64,000 nt of DNA from Spirometra erinaceieuropaei (Eukaryota; Platyhelminthes; Cestoda; Diphyllobothriidea; Diphyllobothriidae). Under the pieces are notes generated by a model, which was not told the origin of the DNA, did not search any database, and saw only the letters and a program-made list of their open reading frames with translations. This document shows positions 56,040 through 64,000 of this stretch, in pieces. The position numbers and the translations under genes are program-made. Location of the stretch: contig CACRXP010000636.1 of NCBI GenBank assembly GCA_902702965.1, forward strand, positions 58,586 to 122,585, written 5' to 3'. Position 1 is the first letter of the stretch; every line of letters starts with the position of its first letter.

Positions 56040-56960
56040 GCTGGCGATGTCTATCGTTTACCCCGCTTCATGGTGGGTGTGGGGACGACGGCCTACGAAC
56101 TTGCGCTGCATCTATCACACTCTCTTCACATGAGCCCGGTGTCAAGACAGAGACAGAAGGAGCAAGGGCGGGGTGGGGCGAAGTATTTGGCAAAGCTAAA
56201 CAGTCCGTCTGTACGTGCCATGCCCTCCTGGTCCGCACACAACGGACCAGATTGTCATAGAGACGGGGCGCCTGGGATCCCAGTTGAGTGGGGGTGTCAT
56301 TGAGGCCGCATCAAGGAGTCTTTGTAGCCTGACTCCCCCTCCTGAGAGGAGAATGGAGTAATCCCGTCAGTTGACAGCCTACTAAGCCACGACTTCTAGC
56401 GCACCCTGGCGGTGTAAAACCGCGTCAGATGGCTTACAGCGAAGAAATTGCCCTGGTAGCCGTGGGGACGCAGCTTCCATAGCCGAGCTCACTTTCTCTT
56501 TCTTCTCCTAGGCACCAGCACACCGTCTGAGCCGGTCAGTCATCAGGGGGGAGGATAAGGGGCTAGCGGCTAAACAGTCCGTCTGCGCGTGCCACACACG
56601 ATCTGGCTCCAACAAAAACACCGCTGCGCGGCTCGGGTCTCATGGGCGTGAGTGGCCCATAGAGGTCACATTAAGAAGGTGCTATTGGGTCTGACTCACA
56701 GCACGCCAGCCGACCACGCCAACAAACACGAACAGGGCGGACTGCGAGGTCTGTGCTGTTCCGTCAGTTGGCAACCTCCCAAGCCACGGCGTTTGGCGAA
56801 TCGTGGTAGTTTTAAGCACGCTACCTTTACTGTAGCGAGGAATGCGCTGAAGTGCCATGGGGACAGAATTCCCAGTTGGGGGAACATTTTGAGCAGCACA
56901 ACTTATACTCTGATGCATATATTCCAACTAAGTGGGTCAGCGAAAGGTAGCTGGAACAAA
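56040..56960. repeat. Mosaic of dispersed SINE-like repeats
   Basis: Two successive copies of the AAACAGTCCGTCTG..GTGCCA family (from 56195 and 56575), each followed by a TAGCCTGACTC / GTCTGACTCACAG end, then an inverted piece of the TG-containing repeat (56690-56830). Confidence 0.5.
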
Positions 56961-57267
56961 AGGCCCTAAATTACAAGGTGGTGCGGATTACTAAAATAGT
57001 GACAAAAAGGTCATCTCTGACTTATGATCTCTCGTCTGACAGCCATGCTCCGATCCGGGGGCTGAGACCCCCCCGGATTCAAACGTGTTCCCCTGTCAAG
57101 ACTTGTTCACGGAGTTCGCCGGTATATCAGGGCCACTATCAGCACTGTTGACGACCGGGTAGCCGGATCTGTAATAAGCGCTTCTTGAACCCTCACTTCC
57201 GCAGCTACGTAGACTTTCAACATTTATTACTACGTAAACAGTGAAGGCCGTTTTTATTATTTTCACA

Positions 57268-58267
57268 AGTGTGGAGTTTTTAATTACCTGAAGTTCGTCG
57301 AAACTCTTCGACGGTTGGCCATTTTACTACAAGCTGTGAAGTCTGGGATTACCATTTCTGGCCTGCCAGACGTCGTCAGCCACCCATACCCAATCCCAAG
57401 CCTAGGTAGTCTGGGATTCGAACCCGCATTGTTCAGTCATCGAAGGTTAAGTCTAATGCCCCTACCGCCGAACCATGGGCCCCTTCCCGTGTTGGTTACA
57501 ACAACGGCTGCTAAGTCAGAAACGGCCAATCCGGTCTCCACTGCTTTGGTAAGTATCCCTTTCTGCGTTTGCGCTGATTGTTGTACGACTTCCCCCAGGG
57601 CTCTAACCTGAGCCCCGAGGCGCAAGGGGATGAGCCCACCCCACAACCTGATCGGCGAACCCTCCTCCACAATAGTCGCGAGACTTTTTTATCATTTAAA
57701 CCCAGAAAACGCACAAAGTAGGACTATTTACGGCTGTCCAATGGTCTTTGAAGAATAAACCCTTTCGCTGGCTCTGTGCACTCGTAATGAACTTTCTTTA
57801 AGCTAGATGAATTAGTTCGATCGATATTACTACTGTCTTGGATAGTGAGGCATGAGTTTGCAATGAAAAAAACTACTTTAATCCAATTTTCTGTGGAGGA
57901 GTAATTTTAATGCGTACTATATTCTCGATGGTCGCGCATAGTGCTGGCGTATATACACATCGGGCCTCATAGAACCGACGGGACGGAGCTGTTCAATTAA
58001 CGCTCACAGTGTGCTGTTGGACTTTGTTACAAACTGACCCACGGTACTCCGAAATCGGTGTAAACTCCTAACTCTGCACAGAGCGCTTGAGAATGGGTAC
58101 TGTGGTCCTATGCTTGTCTTGCAATCCGGATGCTGGTTGGATCTGGGCAAATTCCTAAGACCGAAATGGCTTCTGTAATAAAACCAATGTTTATCTTCCT
58201 TCGTTGTCAATAAATCCGAATTGTTAAAAGAACTTTGATCTGGTGGCAATTCAATTTTTTGAAAGAC
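57268..58267 (-). repeat. 1-kb dispersed element with small conserved ORF, copy 2
   Basis: Reverse-oriented counterpart of 42395-43378, including the tRNA-like module (57330-57500, with a perfect box B complement GGGATTCGAACCC at 57412-57424) and the ORF at 58004-58249. Confidence 0.75.
58004..58249 (-). CDS. Small conserved ORF, copy 2
   Basis: 81 residues; the last 64 align without gaps to 42394-42657 with six differences. Both end at the same TGA. The residues before EDKHWFYY differ because of an indel. See the entry at 42394 for the substitution pattern. Confidence 0.4.
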   Translation of the reverse strand: MPPDQSSFNNSDLLTTKEDKHWFYYRSHFGLRNLPRSNQHPDCKTSIGPQYPFSSALCRVRSLHRFRSTVGQFVTKSNSTL

Positions 58268-58274
58268 AGGACTT

Positions 58275-59380
58275 AAAGCGCCTGGAACTTATCCGGTAGG
58301 AAAGAAAAGCCCAGCAGATGCTTGTTCGCGTCTTCCCCTTTTGTGTGGGCACTCCTCGTAAGTATTTTTATCCAACCATACATCGCACGCTTCATCTGAT
58401 CTAAACATGGACATTTCCTGAAAACTCCAGCGCACATGTAAGAACTCAGTCACTCGAACGGCAGACTCCATGCCAGTTGTAGAGAACAATCAATTTCGCA
58501 ATAAGCTCTCTCTTTAATTACTTTTTGTACTTAGCGAATGTCACAGTGTACCCGTGTGAACTTTACTGCCTTCTCAGTAAAAGTACGGGATGCTGATTGA
58601 CGGCAGTTTTTGTCCACAAAGTACTTGCAGTGTGCTGGCAGTCAGGGCAATCGATCTTTACGAGTCCAGTTGGTCACATTGGGGAGTGCTGAAATCTAGG
58701 TGCTGTAGACAGGCCTGAAGAAATATCACAAAGAAGATTGTGGATACCCAGGATCGTCATTTCTGGTTAATCTGCCGCCATCAACTGTATTTTCCCTCAA
58801 AGTAACTGAGTGCCAAGCACGCCTGAACGACGCTCTCCCACTTGAGCTACGGGCTCACATCTTATTGGCTGGGACGGGGACAGTCTGTCAGACCTCATAG
58901 GATGAGGGGCAAACGGCCACAATCATAAGATGAGGGCTGAACTTGCGCGAAAACATCTTCCCTTATGCCTCTTTTGTAGCAAATTGAGCTTTTTCAGATT
59001 TTCTATTCAACGAAAGGGCGCCTTGGGTCAAAGAGGTTTTCAATCATGAGATTGCTTAGAACCAGGATTGACAAATTCAAAAGCCCCACACCGGTGCGTT
59101 TATTAAAGTACCTTATGAAGTATAAAACGTGTTCAATATCCGCCGCAAAATTTTTAGAGTCCTCCATGGTAAATTCCTAATGGTACAGGGAAATTTATGA
59201 TTTTTCTCAAATGGGTAATTTTAAGTTTGTAGTTTAGAATTTATACACGCAAATGCATAAGCCGGTTAGGTTCAGAATTATCCGAAAATTTAACGAATTT
59301 TTTTGAACTTAAACCAACCGTGTTCCCGAGAAGAAAATTTAGAGAAGACGCAATCTACTAAAAAATGGGAAATGGTTAAG
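58275..59380. other. No gene recognised; SINE trace
   Basis: 58735-58870 has weak SINE landmarks (CCAGGATCGTCATTTCTGGT, TTGAGCTACGGGCTC). The remainder is AT-rich with no ORF of interest. Confidence 0.35.
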
Positions 59381-59384
59381 TATA

Positions 59385-59745
59385 TTCGAGGGGTAAGAAA
59401 GTGCTAACGGCTGTTTGACAAATTCTCCAGCGTCTTAAAGCCACCTGCTTTACTGGCAGACGTATGCATTCCATATTGCGAGCATTTTTTACTACCTGAC
59501 CGCTCTCCGTTCTAGACTTCTTTGAAAAAGTCAGCTTTCCCGTGAGAGGAGGGGTGCAAAACAATAGACCAACGTAGACATTTCAGCAGTAGCGGCTCCT
59601 CGGGGCGGTATGGGTCAGCGTATGTCATCCCGCCAATTTAGGCCCATTCAAAAACTCTACTAACAACGCCTAATTTTAAAAATATCATGGGCCGCTTTAC
59701 CTTGTTCTTCCTCACCCCGCGCACGTACTTAGCCAGTGCCACAAA
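59385..59745 (+). repeat. 400-bp dispersed repeat, copy 2
   Basis: Direct repeat of 54460-54870, about 5 kb away, same orientation. Confidence 0.65.
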
Positions 59746-59864
59746 ATGAGTATAAGAAAGGATATTTTTGTTCAGGTCTTCTGCAAAGTAGACTTGGATT
59801 TATAAAAGCACCGCCAGTCCACGCAAAATTTGTACTACTAAAGTGGACATTTTTACCGAACGTG

Positions 59865-60030
59865 GTTTTTGGCGAGCAGACGCAAAGACGCGCACTGCAA
59901 AACCGGTATTCTGGCCTACCTCGCATATCTTGGGATTATACTGCGCGATATTCCATAGCACAACCCCACTTAAGTAATCCTTGTCAAGCAAAATTTAATT
60001 TCAGAAGTTTGGTTAATGTTCCATTTTTTA
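59865..60030. mobile_element. Half of a foldback element
   Basis: CTTGGGATTATACTGCGC, CACTTAAGTAATCCTTG and TTTCAGAAGTTTGGTTAATG follow the order of the right arm of the foldback elements; the terminus is eroded. Confidence 0.5.
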
Positions 60031-60549
60031 CATTATTTTATCGGCGAACACGCGCAAATATGACGTTACTGAAAGTTAACCGCTGCATTAAAGACGGAAA
60101 CCTGGAGGAACCAGCACGATGGCACGTTACAATTCTTCAAAAACTACCAAGAGAATTTCTGGTTGTCGAAATTTGACATCAGATTCGACTGCTCTAACAA
60201 GCGGATAATCAGTGGCTGTGGTACATCAGTCTCTTTCGACTTCTCGACACCTCCTCTTGGGATCTCAACTGTTTCCTCCCCATGGAATGAAATATGACTG
60301 CTCTTCCACAAGATGGCAAATCGAAAACGCAAAGAAAAAACTGCTACTTTTAATGCTCAACCTTTAAAAAATCGTCACTATATGACCGTGTTAATAGACA
60401 GCAAAAATCTTTTTTGTATTCCTTAGGTGGGTAGTTGCGTTCTCCTCAAATATTTTGCGCGAGTACGCGGTTTTTTTGGTATAAAAAGTGCCATTCAACT
60501 TTAAACCTGAGCGGCCGTTACACTTACGCAGTCCTTCTATTTAAGAGAC

Positions 60550-61067
60550 ATCACACAATCCTCTATGTTATTAAGGAGAGGTCATATAGGGCTCGTAGAA
60601 TTCCGCAGCAGATATGTGCCAAATTTTGTGCTCCATGAAGGACATTGATAAACGGATAAATACGATGCTGTTTGAATAGGTCGTTCACGACCCTAAGACA
60701 CTTAGTATTTAAATGTTTTTCAAACGAAATCCACCATTTCTTCAAGTAGTAGATTTAAGGGAGAGGTGGCTCACTACCAGAGGATGTTTTCGCGCGTGAT
60801 ATCCATAAAGTGTTTGAATTTTATATGGGAGATCCAAAGTCAATGAAAAACGTTCGTACTGATTAAGTAACCATCCTTTGCAAGTATGGACTCTACAAAC
60901 AGCCAGAAAGACATGCATTTAAAAGCCGGAATCCTGGAGTTACCTATATTATTTCGGATTAGGCTTATAATAATTAGCATAAGAACCCTCTCCAAGAGTA
61001 TTTTTTCAATTAAAAATACGTTTCTAACTTTCATTTACAACTTAATGAGATACGCCACTTACTCATG
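60550..61067. mobile_element. Strongly diverged foldback element remnant
   Basis: GTGCTCCATGAAGGACATTG, GATAAACGGATAAATACGAT, AAAGCCGGAATCCTGGAG and a terminal TTAATGAGATACGCCACTTA keep the order of the inner and right parts of copy A but with many substitutions and indels. Confidence 0.45.
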
Positions 61068-61639
61068 ATTATTTTAGAAGGAAATCCGACCAAAACTATG
61101 GCAGAAAATAGTAGATAGTCATATGAGACATGTCTGATCCCTTGAAAGTCATCCGTGAAAAGAATAAAACATCTCTCATACCAGGCAATGTATACTTTAA
61201 GTACTGAAAGTTCCCTTAATATTGTAATATCGGCGTATTGGTCCAGAAACATTAGGTGGCAGTCAACAGGTTAACTAACATCGCCTCGGGAGACTTGGAT
61301 TATTATTTCAGATTTTTATTGTACGTCGGTTACCGTTCTGTCTGAGTTTGAGGGAGGTCAATGGTTTGGCTCAGAGTCACTCGTGAACAGGTTGGATGTA
61401 CCATTACTTAGCCAAGTGCACACATTGTCGGCTGTGTGCGGAAGTGTGCGAGGTCACGCTGGCATGACTTCCACACAAAGCGGATTCTATTTCTTCCATA
61501 AATCCTCAGAGCATATTCTGCCAAGCGGGGCGCAGAATAGTAAGCGTGACGAACTACATCCAATGTAGTGCCAAATATTAAAAAGCATAGCTACATTTTT
61601 GCGTCTGATATTGATAGTGTTAAAAGCAAACATAGCAAC

Positions 61640-61675
61640 AGAAAGAAGAAGAAGAAGAAGAAGAAGAAGAAGAAG
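61640..61675. repeat. (AAG)n microsatellite
   Basis: About 11 uninterrupted GAA/AAG units. Confidence 0.95.
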
Positions 61676-61919
61676 AACAAAATAAATGTCATCGTTTTCC
61701 ATTTATAAAAGGCTTTGGAAGAGCCAGCGTGGGATCTTGCAGTGGCGTCAAAAACTGAACAGCACACCCTACTTAAATGTTGTAATTAGCCAGTTTTTTC
61801 TGTCTCGCACAACTATGAGTCAAGAATACACCTCTAAATGGGGTGTTCAAGACAAGTCGAACACTCCCCCTCCCCCTGAGTAACAAAGGTGACCTTGAGC
61901 ACAAATATTCCTGTGCCCC

Positions 61920-62000
61920 TGTCATAACCCCAGACTCGACTCCAGGCCCAACCTTAAACCCAACCCAGGACTTAACTTTAACCCTAATCCTCCTCGAAAC
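61920..62000. repeat. Degenerate CCTAAC-type tract
   Basis: AACCTTAAACCCAACCC ... AACCCTAATCCTCC; short and diverged. Confidence 0.35.
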
Positions 62001-62004
62001 CAAC

Positions 62005-62835
62005 GCAAGGTCGTCTGAATAAGTGGTTCATAGTCCCCTATCTTGCGTACGTCCCAAAAGCAGGCAGTTAGAAAAACCGACGATCTGTTGCAAATTTTAG
62101 GGCTTCAGATGATGGGAGCATGGCCATTGAATAAAGAGGGATCAGATGCCAAAACTAAACCCCATCAGGGGAAAATATCTTGTGTTACTTCCTTACAGAA
62201 AGAATATATTGATTGTCTAGCACATATGGAGAAGAGCCACGCGCCCTGTCTTCAATAGATGCTACTGATCTTGTTGATTCATTCAAGGCAAGACTGCCGG
62301 AAAAATTGCGCTTCGTTTGTTGTAGATCCCTGTTATTATACATAGCGCCACATTTTTAAAATTTAAAACTCGATAAAAATACACTCCGATTAGGTAATTG
62401 ACCAGTCGCTTCATTCCTTCTCTACCCCAAACCCAATATTTAAACATTAAAATTGTGCGCAACTTATAGGATCCGATCCCTATTTTCTCGAATTCATACT
62501 ACAAAGGACCCACTATCTGTTCTTTTGGATGGATATGAGATGCACATCGAAAGTGGCTTATTGTAGTGAGAAGCTCGTCTTATCTGCTTGCAGCAGCGTT
62601 GTCACTAAGAGACCTCTCCAAGGCTATATTCTGGAATGAGGTCTCTGAAATCGTCACTTGTAACCCATCTGACCAGTGTATTACGCCATCACTTTGGAGT
62701 TAACGAATTGGATAGTAACTAATGACCGTATAGTTGTATGGGTATCCCGAGTGAACGGTTTTTCGCGACGGCCAACACTATCACCGCTACCGGTGGACAA
62801 ACTTCTGAGGCCCCGGAGCCTCAGCTGATATCGTC
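62005..62835. other. No gene recognised
   Basis: AT-rich, short ORFs only. 62680-62835 may be the upstream part of the zinc-finger remnant that follows. Confidence 0.4.
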
Positions 62836-62849
62836 GAACCACCTCCCCC

Positions 62850-63315
62850 ACCACCCCTTTTATCGCTGTCACAATTCCCGCGACGACGGACACGACGGCT
62901 ACTGACACTCCCACCCTTGATACCAGTGAGAACACTCCCGATGCCCTATTAACTGCTACCCCGTCCACCACCGCCATCACCAGCCATGTGAACTCCACCA
63001 CAATCTTCCCCCGTTGCTAGCGCATATTCGCCTCAGGCATCGGCCTGGCCGGTCAAATGCGAATCCATCACACTGTGGCCGGAGCAACAGTGCCGGAGGT
63101 CCCGACATTCACTTTCCGGATCCTTCCCCCCTCTCCGCACCGCCCACGTGCATTCACTTACCATATAGGCCTATTCGACCACATGCGCATCTTCGAGAGT
63201 GGAATTCATCGCAATATCGAAATCCCGAGCACATCTTACACATCCGACAACTCTCCCATCTCTAGCGCTGACAATTCCCCGGCAAACCATCGCGCGCCAA
63301 ACCCTACCACCATAT
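62850..63315 (+). pseudogene. Retrotransposon-associated zinc-finger tail, broken
   Basis: One frame runs from about 62860 to a TAA at 63315 with a single TAG at 63018-63020. A Thr/Pro-rich linker leads to IFASGIGLAGQMRIH and, after about 45 residues, AFTYHIGLFDHMRIFESGIH. In intact tapeworm relatives, as I recall them, these are C2H2 fingers (CPHC..HLRIH). Here most of the Cys and several of the His positions have been lost (CPHC became FPRC; HLRIH became QMRIH), so the fingers cannot bind zinc. The 106-residue minus-strand ORF at 62681-63001 is a shadow. Confidence 0.7.
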
Positions 63316-63679
63316 AAATCACACACGAACCCGTCTCACATCACTCATAAGCGGGCTGGGAATATGCATATCCCACCCAAGTGGGAAGCGTGACCCTCTG
63401 CTCCTTCTCCATGTGATCCTTCTCTTAGTCTACCGCATGTGAGCTCCGGACAGTCAATCCCTTTTGTATGAAAACCTGGTATATTGCGCAGGAGGCCAAG
63501 TAGTGTGTGTGCGTGGCGTCCGTAGACAAATTGGTTTTAACTCTGTTGGCCACTGCAGCCAATTGCAGCTTCACTTGACTAACCGGCACAGTTGGGAAAC
63601 TGGTGCATGAATGAGACAGATGAGAATGGGGTCGATTTTTTCAGAGCATACTCCCCACTATAAACAGTCTGAGACGGAT

Positions 63680-63930
63680 AAATCTTTCAGGATGCACCAA
63701 AAACCCTGACTTGAAAGGTTGGCAACTAACGGAATAACTCGGTCCTACTCTCAGAACGGAAAGTCAGACCGCAATGGATCCTTCTTAATGTGGCCTCTAG
63801 GGCACTCCCAGTCAGTCTGGATCGGAGTCGCCCTTCCTTCTTTCTTGTTGTATGAAATCCCCGTTCTTTGCTCATGAACCAGGCGGTGTGATGGCACACC
63901 TAAGCGCGGATTCACGCCGTGCTGGTCAAC
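63680..63930 (+). repeat. Dispersed repeat related to 50520-50800
   Basis: GGTTGGCAACTAACGG, GTCAGACCGCAATGGATCCT, TCTTAATGTGGCCT and GGCGGTGTGATGGCACACCT match the third tandem copy near 50.6-50.75 kb. Confidence 0.55.
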
Positions 63931-64000
63931 TGAACCCGACCTCGCATATGGCCCCCTTGAATCTGCCTCGATATCGGGCCTGTGGCTTCTAGTCTCAATA

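Noticed and set aside
62681..63001. 106-residue minus-strand Val-rich ORF
   Set aside because: Antisense of the Thr/Pro-rich linker of the zinc-finger remnant.

Overview
This is eukaryotic, repeat-dominated DNA. It most likely comes from a flatworm, and probably from a diphyllobothriidean tapeworm (Spirometra / Schistocephalus / Dibothriocephalus type). There are no operons, ribosome binding sites or bacterial gene order. The window instead carries tRNA-headed SINE-like repeats, Penelope-like, Helitron, Tc1/mariner and non-LTR remnants, microsatellites and degenerate TTAGGG-like tracts. Two retrotransposon tails (49485-49830 and 62850-63315) carry a broken or intact zinc finger of the type GLVGHLRI..., which I associate from memory with tapeworm genomes. 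The taxonomic call is an inference; no search was run.

Only one ordinary host gene is convincing: a 549-residue, apparently single-exon open reading frame on the minus strand at 33509-35158. It has a PTB/PH-like N-terminal domain, a long disordered middle and a Ser-rich tail. Everything else that codes is mobile-element debris.

Layout. 1-720: Penelope-like element (PLE) remnant running off the left edge. 1-7 kb: two telomere-like inverted-repeat elements, a 1-kb foldback element, a repeat with opposed tRNA-like heads and a 0.5-kb palindromic MITE. 7-12.5 kb: SINE clusters around a nearly complete Tc1/mariner element (7663-9495), then a non-LTR reverse transcriptase tail. 12.5-19.8 kb: two more foldback elements and a 2.3-kb TA-flanked element with a GC-rich palindromic element inside it. 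21.2-27.3 kb: a Helitron helicase remnant interrupted by a PLE fragment with a 6-bp target duplication, then further PLE remnants with long inverted flanks. 27.6-31.4 kb: a non-LTR fragment and two more foldback copies. 33.5-35.2 kb: the host gene. 35.7-64 kb: microsatellites, SINE clusters, a third type of telomere-like inverted-repeat element, a 1-kb repeat present twice in opposite orientation with a conserved small ORF, tandem TG-rich repeats and zinc-finger retrotransposon tails.

Three patterns stand out. First, the Tc1/mariner element and at least three kinds of non-autonomous element share terminal sequence (CAGT ... CTCATGAAA) and TA target sites, which suggests one transposase system mobilised a family of very long foldback elements. 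Second, the clearest degenerate TTAGGG tracts lie inside inverted-repeat brackets belonging to three unrelated sequence families. Third, PLE 3' ends carry a hammerhead-ribozyme-like core and occur as inverted copies.
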